Source: Streptococcus sp. HPH0090 (GTDB lineage: Bacteria > Bacillota > Bacilli > Lactobacillales > Streptococcaceae). Taken from it: DNA of 64,000 nt. The number at the start of each line of letters is the position of its first letter. Positions within the stretch are counted from its first letter, which is position 1. Shown in pieces: positions 17,274 through 26,298 of the stretch. The position numbers and the translations under genes are program-made. The DNA is taken from contig NZ_KE150464.1 in NCBI RefSeq assembly GCF_000411475.1, forward strand, positions 558,001-622,000, given 5' to 3'. The notes beneath the pieces were generated by a model that worked only from the letters and a program-made list of their open reading frames with translations, had not been told where the DNA came from and searched no databases.

Positions 17274-17293
17274 TTTGATACAGATGTATCAAA
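17274..17293. repeat. 20-bp palindrome upstream of the DUF4044 gene
   Basis: TTTGATACA-GA-TGTATCAAA, perfect 9-bp arms around two bases, 40 bases upstream of the DUF4044 start. There is no terminal T tract in either direction, so a protein-binding operator is more likely than a terminator. Confidence 0.6.
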
Positions 17294-17404
17294 AACAAAA
17301 ACACATCAGATTCCCTATTTTATATCTGTCAAATTCTCATTTCCTCTCTATTTGTAATTTCCGAATATCTTATCAATAAAAGCCTCGAAAAAATCCGCAT
17401 TACA

Positions 17405-17842
17405 TTATTTTCTGAAGTTTTTCAAGCTGACCGCATATCCAATGCCACTGACAATCGATAGAAACGCGACAAACTCTACCACTAGAAACAATAGAGAGAA
17501 GGCATCTTGGCCAGAAAAAACCGCACTAAACAAGTCATATAAGAAGGGAATATATCCTATAAACCAAATAAAGATTGGGGCATATCCAATCGTCCCTGCT
17601 ATTAAAAACGTATTGGTTACGAATTTAGAGACTCTATCATCGCCTTTATAGTAAAGCTTACTCTTCAAAGCTACACAGAAAATCGCCAAATACGTACACA
17701 GTATTAGAATTAATATAGAATCAAACATCTGGCCATTTGCTCCGATTCCTGCTGCGAGTAATCCCACGGGAGATATCATTAAAAATGCTCCTCCCACAAT
17801 GCCCACAAAAACACACCAGATTGCCCATTTCTTACTTTGCAT
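17405..17842 (-). CDS. Four-TM membrane protein, paralog of the upstream neighbour
   Basis: A 145-residue hydrophobic protein of unknown function with about four membrane segments. It aligns over its full length with the gene upstream. Both start with a K(K/R)WA segment, then FVGI(V/L)GG, (L/A)A(A/S)GIGA, a LKS..YYK.D(D/E)RV loop and a final YA(V/M).L(K/R).F(R/E). The ATG follows AAGGGAG. It lies 20 bases after its paralog, forming a two-gene operon from tandem duplication. No characterised homolog comes to mind. Confidence 0.75.
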   Translation of the reverse strand: MQSKKWAIWCVFVGIVGGAFLMISPVGLLAAGIGANGQMFDSILILILCTYLAIFCVALKSKLYYKGDDRVSKFVTNTFLIAGTIGYAPIFIWFIGYIPFLYDLFSAVFSGQDAFSLLFLVVEFVAFLSIVSGIGYAVSLKNFRK

Positions 17843-17862
17843 GTTCTCGTCTCCCTTAAGTG

Positions 17863-18312
17863 TTAGTCCTCAAATTTCCTTAGGCACATAGCATAATAAA
17901 TGCCCCAGACAACGGATAAAATCGCTGATAGAAACATGAAACCGAGTGCACGTGCAAAGCCATCGCTTCCGTCGAACAAGGCATCCATTATCAATTCAAA
18001 GAGTTCGCTAATCATCGGAATATTTGCCAAGGCAATCAGTAAGCTTACAAAGAACCCTACTGCGCTTGAGGCTGCAAACAGCTTGACCATCACTGAATTC
18101 ACACGTTCATCCTTTTTATAATAGCACGCACTTTTCAACGCTACTAAAAAAATAATTCCAAATGTCGTCACTAATAAACTAAGAGATTCCTCTACCCCCG
18201 AACGACTGGCGCCAATCCCAGATGCCAATAACGCACATATAAAGAAGAGCGCTAAAGGCCCACCTAGAATCCCTACAAACGCACTGATTTTGGCCCATCT
18301 TTTCTTTTTCAT
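17863..18312 (-). CDS. Four-TM membrane protein, first of a tandem paralog pair
   Basis: A 149-residue membrane protein of unknown function, start MKKKRWAKISAFVG. The ATG at 18312 is preceded by AAAGGAG, so a further in-frame ATG at 18336 is rejected. About four TM segments are visible. A cytoplasmic or external loop with CYYKKDERVN matches LYYKGDDRVS in its paralog downstream. Cys, Lys and acidic residues in that loop could matter for function, but this is speculation. Confidence 0.75.
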   Translation of the reverse strand: MKKKRWAKISAFVGILGGPLALFFICALLASGIGASRSGVEESLSLLVTTFGIIFLVALKSACYYKKDERVNSVMVKLFAASSAVGFFVSLLIALANIPMISELFELIMDALFDGSDGFARALGFMFLSAILSVVWGIYYAMCLRKFED

Positions 18313-18457
18313 TATCTCAACTCCTTTAACGGACAAATCTATTTAATGAAATTTAATATCCCGCACCAGAAATCAACCCCAAATGAATCCCATTTCACCG
18401 ATTTGAAGTTTCAAATCATTGAATATTATTAGTCTTGCTTCTACTCTAATCTTTTTC

Positions 18458-18649
18458 TTAAAATTCATCTGATACAGGAGCAATTGCCCACAAAATCAAG
18501 TAAGCAACGATTCCAGCTCCATAACAGAAAGCCAAAACTCCCCAAATAACACGAACAATGGTAGGGTCAATATTAAAATAGTGTGCTACTCCTGCGCAGA
18601 CACCACCAATTTTTTGATCTCTACCACTTCTCATCAATTTCTTATTCAT
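18458..18649 (-). CDS. PspC domain protein
   Basis: A 63-residue PspC-domain protein (phage shock protein C family). The N-terminal basic segment MNKKLMRSGRDQKIGGVCAG is followed by AHYFNIDPTIVRVIWGVLAF and a second hydrophobic stretch GIVAYLILWAIAP. Short PspC proteins of Firmicutes are single- or double-pass membrane proteins tied to envelope stress, often regulated by LiaFSR-like systems. No such regulator is nearby. It lies 25 bases upstream of nothing in its own direction except the glycosyltransferase start region, so it is likely the first gene or a separate unit. Confidence 0.88.
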   Translation of the reverse strand: MNKKLMRSGRDQKIGGVCAGVAHYFNIDPTIVRVIWGVLAFCYGAGIVAYLILWAIAPVSDEF

Positions 18650-18674
18650 TGTTTTATCCTTTCATCGGAAGAAT

Positions 18675-19991
18675 TTAGTCATTCAAATATTTTCTTAAAT
18701 TTTTTAATTGTTTTCTTGATGCCTTAAGCATACGTCTAGAACCTTTAACTGGCATCTTAACGGCCTGTTGTGGAATATAAAAGACTGTCTTTAAAATTCG
18801 TTTTGTAACAGGTTCGTCAGTTCTTGTTTCTTTGGCAAAATTATTTGAAATAATGACATCTAGATAGAATTCATGAACTCTTTTACCAAAATTCTCAGCT
18901 GAGATTTCATATAATTTTTCAGACAAATGTTTTTCGTCCATTGGCGGTGTAGCAAGTAAGGCTTCAAGAATCGCTCCTGCCAAGTCCCTTTCCTCATAAT
19001 AAAGGGTTCCAAACATTTTATCATTGATTAGATTATCCAGATAAGGATTCCCATGGGCAATAACAGGAGTCTTACTTGCCAAACTTTCAAGATAAGTCAA
19101 TCCTTGAGTCTCACTTGTTGAAGCCGATATGAAGAAATCAGCTGCCTTATAATAAAGTGCCGTCTCATTTGGTGGTATCATACCTGTAAAGATAACAGAA
19201 TCTTGAATCTGCAAGTCTTCTGCCTGCTCCTTAAGATTTTTCAAATAAGGACCATCACCAGCTACAACCAATTTAACATTTTGTTCTTCTTTTAGAACTT
19301 CTGGTAGAGCTGCCAGAACTGCTTGAATGTTCTTCTCGTACGAAACACGAGAAAGACTTAGAAGCATCTTTTCGTTTTTCTTGATACCGAGTTTTTCCCG
19401 TAAATCACTGATGTGTTCAGGACCAATCTCAGGTCGTTCAAACTTAGCGAGTTCAATACCTGTAGGAATAACACGCTTTTCAACTTTTACCTTATAGTCA
19501 GATAAAAGATCGCGTACAATTTCACTCGGGCAAATAACTCCATCAACGTCATGCAAAAAAACTCGAACAAGATACTTGACCATACTTGGACGAATCAACA
19601 TCCCCTTAGCAATATAGTGAACATAATCCTCATACTGGGTATGATAGGTATGAATGACTGGAATTTTCAATTCTCGAGCAATCCAAATTCCCAATAAACC
19701 AAGAGAAAATTCAGTTTGGGTATGAATAATATCGAGTTTGTATTGTTTAGCTATCTCAAGAGCTTTCGTAAATCCACGGTAAGCGAAACGACGGTCTTTA
19801 AAGGCAAAGAAAGGAACACTAGGAATACGAATAATCTGCCAGTCTTCATAACGATTGACATCCTTATCGGTTGTCGTGAAGATAAAGACTGCATGCCCTT
19901 GCTTTTCAAGCTCTGTTTTTAAGGTTCGAATACTAGTTGCAACACCCGAAACCTGTGGGAAATAAGTATCTGTAAATAATCCAATTCGCAT
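18675..19991 (-). CDS. GT4 glycosyltransferase, probable alpha-monoglucosyldiacylglycerol synthase
   Basis: A 438-residue GT-B glycosyltransferase of family GT4. The N-terminal domain starts MRIGLFTDTYFPQVSGVATS, typical of diacylglycerol glucosyltransferases. The C-terminal sugar-nucleotide domain holds SRVSYEKNIQ, VVAGDGPYL and the EX7E-type region SETQGLTYLESLASKTPV. The basic amphipathic C-terminus (MPVKGSRRMLKASRKQLKNL) fits membrane association. Directly downstream of cpoA, as in pneumococcus, where the pair makes Glc-DAG and Gal-Glc-DAG. Enzyme assignment rests on this synteny and family. Confidence 0.87.
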   Translation of the reverse strand: MRIGLFTDTYFPQVSGVATSIRTLKTELEKQGHAVFIFTTTDKDVNRYEDWQIIRIPSVPFFAFKDRRFAYRGFTKALEIAKQYKLDIIHTQTEFSLGLLGIWIARELKIPVIHTYHTQYEDYVHYIAKGMLIRPSMVKYLVRVFLHDVDGVICPSEIVRDLLSDYKVKVEKRVIPTGIELAKFERPEIGPEHISDLREKLGIKKNEKMLLSLSRVSYEKNIQAVLAALPEVLKEEQNVKLVVAGDGPYLKNLKEQAEDLQIQDSVIFTGMIPPNETALYYKAADFFISASTSETQGLTYLESLASKTPVIAHGNPYLDNLINDKMFGTLYYEERDLAGAILEALLATPPMDEKHLSEKLYEISAENFGKRVHEFYLDVIISNNFAKETRTDEPVTKRILKTVFYIPQQAVKMPVKGSRRMLKASRKQLKNLRKYLND

Positions 19992-19999
19992 ATACTACC

Positions 20000-21043
20000 T
20001 CATTTTTTTCCTAAAGCCGCTTGCTCCCGATAGAATTTTAGCCATATTTCAAGGAGATGCTCCTCTGAGTATTCTCTTGAAATAGCCTTGGCCTTTTCTT
20101 TTAACTCTTTCAAAGCTTCTGGATGCTCTCTATATTCCATAATAGCTTGTTTCATCTCTTCCACATCGGTGGTTGGTCTGTAATTGCCTTCTAGAATAAC
20201 CTTATAAAGATCTAAGTCCCGAAGCATAATGGGTGCTTCACAACTTGCAGCTTCTAGAATAGTCATCGGAAAGAGCTCATTATAGCTAGGAAGTAAGAAC
20301 AGATCTGCCAAAGCATAGAGTTCTTTCATCCGTTCTGGCTCAACAATTCCAGGGAAAATCAGATTCTCTGGAGGATTATCCATGATTTTTTTATAGCGTT
20401 CATAACCATCTGTAATCCCACCAAATGAAAAGCCTCCCGCCCAAATAAAGGTGATGTCCGGTAGTTCCTCAGCAAGAGTGATGAAATCATCGATTCCCTT
20501 GCGCTTCTGAACCTGCCCAGCTCCTACGACTACAAATTGATTTTCACTCAACCCCATATCTTGTCGAAGTTGACTTACTTTTTCTGCAGAAAGTGGGTGC
20601 CATTTTTCTTTGTTAACAAAGTTAGGGATATAGGTCACCTTTTCACGAGGAATACCAGCTGCAACCAAATCTTCGATAAAAGTAGGATTAACCACAACCA
20701 AGTGTTCCATACGGTCATAAAAAGAAAATACGTAGCGCTTAACAATCCCTTTTAAGAAGAACGGAATTTTCAAACTGCCCTCTAAGGTATCAGGTAAGAA
20801 GTGAACATAACCAATCCTACGACCTGAACGCTTCTTTTGAAAAGTTGACAGATAATAAGGAAGGTCGATTGTATGAAAATGAGTAACATCAGCTTCTACA
20901 GGAAGATTCTCCGTTACAATTAGTTGGTCTTTCGCATCACGTTTCAAAAGTTGCACAAGTTCACGGTAAGCTCCAGATACACCTTGTCCTGCTACCTTTT
21001 CACTTGAACTTAGCATATTGATGCGTAATTTCTCTTTTTCCAT
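20000..21043 (-). CDS. cpoA: Glycolipid galactosyltransferase CpoA
   Basis: A 347-residue GT4 enzyme. In pneumococcus CpoA adds alpha-galactose to glucosyl-diacylglycerol, giving the lipoteichoic-acid anchor, and mutations alter beta-lactam response. The nucleotide-sugar domain holds GAGQVQKRKGIDDF, GIVEPERM and the acceptor region PSYNELFPMTILEAASCEAP. The ATG at 21043 (MEKEKLRINML) is seven bases from a TATAAT box, predicting a leaderless message. In-frame ATGs at 21052 and 21082 lie in or before the promoter. Followed eight bases later by the partner glycosyltransferase. Confidence 0.9.
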   Translation of the reverse strand: MEKEKLRINMLSSSEKVAGQGVSGAYRELVQLLKRDAKDQLIVTENLPVEADVTHFHTIDLPYYLSTFQKKRSGRRIGYVHFLPDTLEGSLKIPFFLKGIVKRYVFSFYDRMEHLVVVNPTFIEDLVAAGIPREKVTYIPNFVNKEKWHPLSAEKVSQLRQDMGLSENQFVVVGAGQVQKRKGIDDFITLAEELPDITFIWAGGFSFGGITDGYERYKKIMDNPPENLIFPGIVEPERMKELYALADLFLLPSYNELFPMTILEAASCEAPIMLRDLDLYKVILEGNYRPTTDVEEMKQAIMEYREHPEALKELKEKAKAISREYSEEHLLEIWLKFYREQAALGKK

Positions 21044-21050
21044 ACTTTCC

Positions 21051-21059
21051 ATTATATCA
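21051..21059 (-). promoter_or_regulatory. Extended -10 promoter of cpoA
   Basis: TGATATAAT on the minus strand, with seven bases between the -10 box and the ATG at 21043, so transcription should start at the start codon. Confidence 0.65.
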
Positions 21060-21153
21060 TTTTCTTGAAAGAAAATCAGCAAATTAAAAAAGAGATAGCA
21101 TAAAAGCTAGGGAAATTCCTAACAATTATACTATTTCTCTTTTTGATATGTTT

Positions 21154-21483
21154 CTACTTAATTCCTAAAGCAATACGTGCATAGCGACTCATTTTTTCAA
21201 CCGTCCAAGCTGGATACCAAACTAATTTAACTTCGACGTTGGTAACCTCTGGAACATCTGTCATTGCATCATAGATTTGGTCAGTTAAGAGATCTGCCAA
21301 AGGACAACCCATAGTCGTTAAGGTCATATCAATCTCTGTCTCACCTGTATCACCATCAAAACGAATCTCATAAATAAGACCTAAGTTGACGATATCGATT
21401 CCTAATTCTGGGTCGATAACTTCTTCTAAAGCTGTCAAAATCCGTGTTTTGATGTTTTCAATTTGCTCTTCTGTGTAAGCCAT
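21154..21483 (-). CDS. DUF59/MIP18 family metal-sulfur cluster assembly factor
   Basis: A 109-residue DUF59 (MIP18/PaaD/SufT) protein. The family motif is seen in EVIDPELGIDIVNLGLIY and in the conserved cysteine segment TTMGCPLAD (Cys near residue 60), ending VKLVWYPAWTVEKMSRYARIALG. DUF59 proteins help Fe-S cluster assembly or transfer. The start follows AGAGGAGACTGAAT. It lies 17 bases after rpoD, so it is probably in the dnaG-rpoD operon. Its target here is unknown. Confidence 0.9.
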   Translation of the reverse strand: MAYTEEQIENIKTRILTALEEVIDPELGIDIVNLGLIYEIRFDGDTGETEIDMTLTTMGCPLADLLTDQIYDAMTDVPEVTNVEVKLVWYPAWTVEKMSRYARIALGIK

Positions 21484-21500
21484 ATTCAGTCTCCTCTATC

Positions 21501-22610
21501 TTAATCCTCGATAAAGTCACGAAGCGGTTTGCTTCGACTTGGTTGGCGAAGTTTTCTCAAAGCTTTTGCCTCAATCTGACGAATACGCTCACGAGTAACG
21601 TTGAAGACTTTACCCACATCTTCTAGCGTACGCATTTTCCCATCATCGAGACCAAAACGAAGACGAAGAACATTCTCTTCACGGTCAGTCAATGTGTCTA
21701 ACACTTCATCCAACTGCTCACGTAAAACGATGCGAGTTGTGTAATCAACTGGATTTTCAATCACTTCATCTTCGATAAAATCACCAAGATGGCTATCATC
21801 TTCTTCACCAATAGGAGTTTCAAGAGAAACTGGTTCTTGAGCAATCTTAAGGATTTCACGAACCTTATCAGGTGTCATATCCATACGTTCTGCAATTTGC
21901 TCTGGAGTAGGATCTTGTCCCAACTCTTGAAGAAGGTTACGTTGCTCGCGAACAAGCTTGTTGATTGTTTCTACCATGTGAACTGGGATACGGATGGTAC
22001 GAGCTTGGTCAGCAATGGCACGGGTAATAGCCTGACGGATCCACCAAGTTGCATAAGTTGAGAATTTGAACCCTTTAGAGTAGTCAAATTTATCAACGGC
22101 TTTCATAAGCCCCATGTTACCTTCTTGGATTAAGTCAAGGAATTGCATTCCACGTCCAACATAGCGTTTCGCGATAGATACTACCAAACGAAGGTTAGCT
22201 TCTGCTAGACGTTGCTTAGCTTCAACATCGCCTGCTTCAACAGCAAGGGCCAACTCTTTTTCTTCTTCGTTTGTAAGAAGAGGTACAACCCCAATTTCTT
22301 TCAAATACATGCGAACAGGATCGTTAACCTTAGCAGATGTAGAACCAATTAAATCCTCATCACTAAGTTCTGGTTCTTCTTCTGTACTTAGAACACGCTC
22401 ACTTGGATTTCCTTCGTTATCAGTGATTGCAATCCCAGCATCTTGAATACGTTGCAAAAGGTTTTCAATTCCTTCAACATCCAGTGCAAAAGGAATTACT
22501 AGGACATTGTTAATTTCGTCATCTGTCGCAGTACCAGTTTTCTTATGGTTACGAATAAACTCAGCGACTTGGACATCAAAAGTAGTTACTTCTTTTTGTT
22601 TTTTTGCCAT
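21501..22610 (-). CDS. rpoD: RNA polymerase primary sigma factor (SigA/RpoD)
   Basis: A 369-residue primary sigma factor. Region 1.1 is at the N-terminus (about 1-70), region 1.2 at [16 protein letters not shown], and region 2 at [16 protein letters not shown] with the -10 contacts [17 protein letters not shown]. Region 3 is [11 protein letters not shown]. Region 4 has the helix-turn-helix [24 protein letters not shown]. Size matches streptococcal SigA. It begins three bases downstream of dnaG, a compact macromolecular-synthesis operon without rpsU. Confidence 0.98.
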   Translation of the reverse strand: MAKKQKEVTTFDVQVAEFIRNHKKTGTATDDEINNVLVIPFALDVEGIENLLQRIQDAGIAITDNEGNPSERVLSTEEEPELSDEDLIGSTSAKVNDPVRMYLKEIGVVPLLTNEEEKELALAVEAGDVEAKQRLAEANLRLVVSIAKRYVGRGMQFLDLIQEGNMGLMKAVDKFDYSKGFKFSTYATWWIRQAITRAIADQARTIRIPVHMVETINKLVREQRNLLQELGQDPTPEQIAERMDMTPDKVREILKIAQEPVSLETPIGEEDDSHLGDFIEDEVIENPVDYTTRIVLREQLDEVLDTLTDREENVLRLRFGLDDGKMRTLEDVGKVFNVTRERIRQIEAKALRKLRQPSRSKPLRDFIED

Positions 22611-22612
22611 TC

Positions 22613-24373
22613 TTACTCCATTCTTCTTTTTTGGGCAATTAAGCGTTCAAGCTCTTCTAAAGCAGTTTCTGTATCACCTACATGACTAGCTTCCTGAACC
22701 TTCTTTTTGATTTGCAAATTTTGTTGATTCAAAAGAGCACGATTACGAGACTCTTCCACTTCTTTTAGTTCTTCTGGAGACATTTCAGAAGGTAAATCCA
22801 AGGCTAACACTTGGTACCAAGCATTTTCCACTTCTCTAGTCTGATTTGCTAAGTCCTCAGAAGATATCGAGCCATTATCAATCAAGAGTCCATACAAGGT
22901 TTGAAACTCAGGTGTTTCAAATACAAAATCATCTCTCAAGCGATAATCATTGAGCACCAAAGGATGTTCCATCATACGGTAAAGAATATGCGCTTCAGCT
23001 CTCATGACTGCCGACAATTGTTTAGAAACTGACATGGTGACAGGTGTCGGATTAACGACTTGCTTAACCTTCTCTTGTCTCTGTCTGACACGACTTTCAT
23101 TAATAATGTGCTCTACTTGTTGATAATCAAAAGATGGTAAATGATCAGTCAGTAAATGAATATAGGTGTTCTGAGCTGTGATAGAAGGTTCTTTGACGAT
23201 AAGAGGTGCAATTTTCTCGATAAAATCAATCTGTGCTTGAAGATTTTCACTATTACTTGGTTTGTAATGGTGAATGTAAAATTCAATCGGACTGATTCGA
23301 GTATTGGATAAAAGATAAGCCAAATCCTCTGGAGAATTCTTTTGTAAATACTCATCAGGGTCCATTGCATCGGGAATTTGAACAATTTGAACTGGTAAAT
23401 CACCAAGTTCCTCTAGAGCTTTAGCAGTTGCTGCTTGTCCTGCCTTGTCACCATCATAAGTGATAATCACTTTTTTTGTAAAGCGTTTGAGATGTTCAAC
23501 GTGTTCAGCAGTCAAGGCTGTTCCCATGGAAGCTACGGCATTTTCAATACCAGCACGGTAGGCTGCAATGACATCCATAAAACCTTCCATCAGATAAATT
23601 TCAGGAGCCTTACCAGACCCTTTTTTTACCCTATCCAAATGATATAATTCGTAACTCTTATTAAAAATTGCCGTTGCGCGACTATTTTTATACTTGGCAG
23701 TTTGAGAATCCGTCTCTTGCCAAACACGACCAGAAAAAGCAATTACCTTACCTTGATCGTTAGAGAGTGGAAATATAATCCGATTATGGAAGGTATCAAA
23801 GAATTGATTACTCTCGGAAAGATAAAACAGACCTGAATCCAGCAAGTCCTTTTCGCTATAATCATCAGCTAAACGTTGGTAGAGATAAGAACGTTCAGCA
23901 GGGGCTAAACCAATCATAAAATGTTTAATGACATCATCGGTCAAGCCACGTTTATAGAGATAGTTTCTTGCTTCCTCACCCATTTTTGTTGTCATGAGAA
24001 TAGCATGATAAAAGCGTGCAGCCTTATCATGCATCTCATAAAGATTTTGATGAGGGGACGTATGTTGAGCAATATTGTGTACAGGAGTTTCAAGGTGCAT
24101 CCCAAGACGTTCACCTAGAATCCTCACGGCATCGGCAAAGGTTACTTGTTGATATTCTTCAATGAATTTAAAGACATCTCCAGAACGACCACAACCAAAA
24201 CAGTGGTAAAATTGCTTATCTTCGACCACGTTAAAGGAAGGGGTCTTTTCACCATGAAAAGGACAGAGCCCTAAAAAGTTCCGTCCAGATTTTTGTAAGG
24301 AAATTACTTCTCCTATGATTTCGACAATATTGGTATTGTTTTTGATTTCTTCGATGACTCTCTTGTCAACCAT
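22613..24373 (-). CDS. dnaG: DNA primase
   Basis: A 586-residue primase that lays RNA primers for replication. The N-terminal zinc finger is [11 protein letters not shown]...CFGCGRSGD (residues about 40-65). The RNA polymerase core includes FSGRVW and the TOPRIM segment [16 protein letters not shown] with [12 protein letters not shown]. The DnaB-binding C-terminal domain ends [13 protein letters not shown]. Chosen start is the ATG at 24373 ([10 protein letters not shown]) with GGAGG eight bases upstream. An earlier in-frame ATG at 24388 would overlap a likely -10 box. Confidence 0.97.
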   Translation of the reverse strand: MVDKRVIEEIKNNTNIVEIIGEVISLQKSGRNFLGLCPFHGEKTPSFNVVEDKQFYHCFGCGRSGDVFKFIEEYQQVTFADAVRILGERLGMHLETPVHNIAQHTSPHQNLYEMHDKAARFYHAILMTTKMGEEARNYLYKRGLTDDVIKHFMIGLAPAERSYLYQRLADDYSEKDLLDSGLFYLSESNQFFDTFHNRIIFPLSNDQGKVIAFSGRVWQETDSQTAKYKNSRATAIFNKSYELYHLDRVKKGSGKAPEIYLMEGFMDVIAAYRAGIENAVASMGTALTAEHVEHLKRFTKKVIITYDGDKAGQAATAKALEELGDLPVQIVQIPDAMDPDEYLQKNSPEDLAYLLSNTRISPIEFYIHHYKPSNSENLQAQIDFIEKIAPLIVKEPSITAQNTYIHLLTDHLPSFDYQQVEHIINESRVRQRQEKVKQVVNPTPVTMSVSKQLSAVMRAEAHILYRMMEHPLVLNDYRLRDDFVFETPEFQTLYGLLIDNGSISSEDLANQTREVENAWYQVLALDLPSEMSPEELKEVEESRNRALLNQQNLQIKKKVQEASHVGDTETALEELERLIAQKRRME

Positions 24374-24560
24374 AGACAATACCTCCATTTTATCACAGTT
24401 TACTTTATATAGTATACTTTATTTCTGAAAAAAAGTAAACCATTTCATACCCTTTACATACTCCTATTTCATAGATTATGAACTTTTTTAAAGTAAAATT
24501 TTATTTAAAAGCAAATAACCTTGAAAAAAAATCATAGCTAAAATTTTCTATTCGTTTCAA

Positions 24561-24595
24561 AAACAAAAAACTTAGAGGTAAATACTACCTCTAAG
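24561..24595 (-). terminator. Terminator of the trpXYZ operon
   Basis: A 10-bp stem CTTAGAGGTA/TACCTCTAAG (loop AATAC) followed on the minus strand by a T-rich tract, about 20 bases after the ATPase gene. Confidence 0.88.
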
Positions 24596-24615
24596 CTTAT
24601 AGTTAATGTGAATTC

Positions 24616-25374
24616 TTAATCAAACAGTTGATAATAATCAGAAATCTTCATTTTAGCTTTTTCATCCTTATTCAAATCTTGGATGATTTGTCCATCTTTC
24701 ATAACAATCAAGCGATTTCCATACTTGAGAGCATCTTCCATATGGTGGGTAATCATCAAAGCTGTTAGATGATCCTTGCTAACAAAGTCATTTGTCAATT
24801 CCATCAAGGCAACACTTGTTTTAGGGTCAAGTGCAGCCGTGTGTTCATCTAACAAAAGTAGCTCTGGACGTTTTAGTGTTGCCATTAAGAGACTCAAAGC
24901 CTGTCTTTGTCCACCTGATAAGAATTCAATCGGAGTATCCAAATGCTTCTCTAGACCATTGCCAACCTTTTCAATGGTCGCTTGAAATTCTTCCTTATAG
25001 GAAGACAATTTTCTTGGGAAAAGTCCACGTTTTTCTCCACGGAACTTGGCAATCAAAAGGTTTTCTGCGACTGTCATACGTGGAGCTGTCCCCATCTTTG
25101 GATCTTGAAAAACACGAGAAAGATACTTGGCACGCTTTTCAGGGCTAAAATGAGTTACATCTTCACCCATGATACGAATGCTACCACTTGTCAATGGTAG
25201 AGTTCCCGCAATGCTATTAAAGAGAGTTGACTTCCCTGCTCCATTTCCACCCAAGATTGTGATGAAGTCATGTTCATAAATTTCAAGTGAAACATCGTTT
25301 AGGATAATTTTTTCTTCGTTGAAGCCATTTTTCACAATTTTTGTGGCATTTTTTAATTCTACAATTGCTGTCAT
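24616..25374 (-). CDS. trpZ: Tryptophan ABC transporter ATP-binding protein (TrpZ)
   Basis: A 252-residue ABC ATPase with Walker A GGNGAGKST (near 42), Q-loop FQDPKMGTAPRMT, signature LSGGQRQALSL (near 153), Walker B LLLLDEHTAALDP and the H-loop ITHHMED. It couples ATP hydrolysis to uptake by the TrpY permease. Its start overlaps the permease stop by four bases. Note His in DEHTAAL where most exporters have Pro; this is common in LivF/TrpZ-like importers. The Trp specificity comes from the T-box upstream of trpX. Confidence 0.9.
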   Translation of the reverse strand: MTAIVELKNATKIVKNGFNEEKIILNDVSLEIYEHDFITILGGNGAGKSTLFNSIAGTLPLTSGSIRIMGEDVTHFSPEKRAKYLSRVFQDPKMGTAPRMTVAENLLIAKFRGEKRGLFPRKLSSYKEEFQATIEKVGNGLEKHLDTPIEFLSGGQRQALSLLMATLKRPELLLLDEHTAALDPKTSVALMELTNDFVSKDHLTALMITHHMEDALKYGNRLIVMKDGQIIQDLNKDEKAKMKISDYYQLFD

Positions 25375-26237
25375 TTGCTTAACTTGACTCCTTTCAAGTA
25401 TTTATCCTTAAGGGTTGGAATTACCAAGCAAGTAGCCAGGATAAGAGCACTGTACAAACGGAGGTAGCTAGTATTAAAGCCGAGAGCAATAACTCCCCAT
25501 ACTAAGAATTGGTAACTAATAGAACCAACGACAATAGTAACCAAACGCTCTGCTAGGGTAAGGCTCTTAAAGAGGACTTCACCAATAATCAGACTAGCAA
25601 GACCAACTACGATAACTCCGATACCACGAGAGACATCGGCATAGCCTTCTTGTTGAGCAATAAGGGCACCAGCAAGTGCAATTACACCATTTGACAAGAC
25701 CAACCCCATAAGCTCCATGCGTCCTGTATTGATACCAAAACTACGAGCCATATCTGGATTATCTCCTGTAGCGATATAGGCCTGTCCAAGTTTAGTATCT
25801 AGGAAGAAAAGCATGAGTAAAATGACCAAAGTCACAAAAATCAAACCTGTCAGTAATTGATTAATCTCAGATGAAAAAGGAAGAACATCTTGGATTTGCT
25901 TGGTGTTTAAGAGTCCAAGGTTAGCCCGTCCCATAATCATGAGCATGATAGAATGACAAGAAGTCATGACCAAAATTCCTGATAAAAGGGTAGGAATCTT
26001 CCCTTTCGTATAAAGAAGACCCGCTGCTAAACCAGCAAGACAACCCGCTCCTACAGCTGCTAAAGTCGCAAGAAAAGGATTAACACCTTGGGTAATGAGA
26101 GTAACTGCAACTGCTCCTCCCAAAGGGAAGGAACCTTCAGTTGTCATATCTGGAAAGTTTAGGATACGAAAGGTCATAAAGATTCCCAAACCTAGGATAG
26201 CCCAGACCAATCCCTGTGAAATAATAGATATTAGCAT
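25371..26237 (-). CDS. trpY: Tryptophan ABC transporter permease (TrpY)
   Basis: A 288-residue permease of the branched-chain/ABC-type import family (LivH-like) with about eight to nine hydrophobic segments. It begins MLISIISQGLVWAILGLGIF and contains TTEGSFPLGGA, a conserved early loop of this transporter group, and the coupling-helix region GDNPDMARSFGINTG. It sits between the substrate-binding protein and the ATPase genes, forming one operon controlled by the tryptophan T-box. Confidence 0.88.
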   Translation of the reverse strand: MLISIISQGLVWAILGLGIFMTFRILNFPDMTTEGSFPLGGAVAVTLITQGVNPFLATLAAVGAGCLAGLAAGLLYTKGKIPTLLSGILVMTSCHSIMLMIMGRANLGLLNTKQIQDVLPFSSEINQLLTGLIFVTLVILLMLFFLDTKLGQAYIATGDNPDMARSFGINTGRMELMGLVLSNGVIALAGALIAQQEGYADVSRGIGVIVVGLASLIIGEVLFKSLTLAERLVTIVVGSISYQFLVWGVIALGFNTSYLRLYSALILATCLVIPTLKDKYLKGVKLSK

Positions 26238-26298
26238 GTATGATTCGTTTCCTTTATTCTAAAAATTGGAGGAGATGTCTCCAACTCCTCCTTTATTC

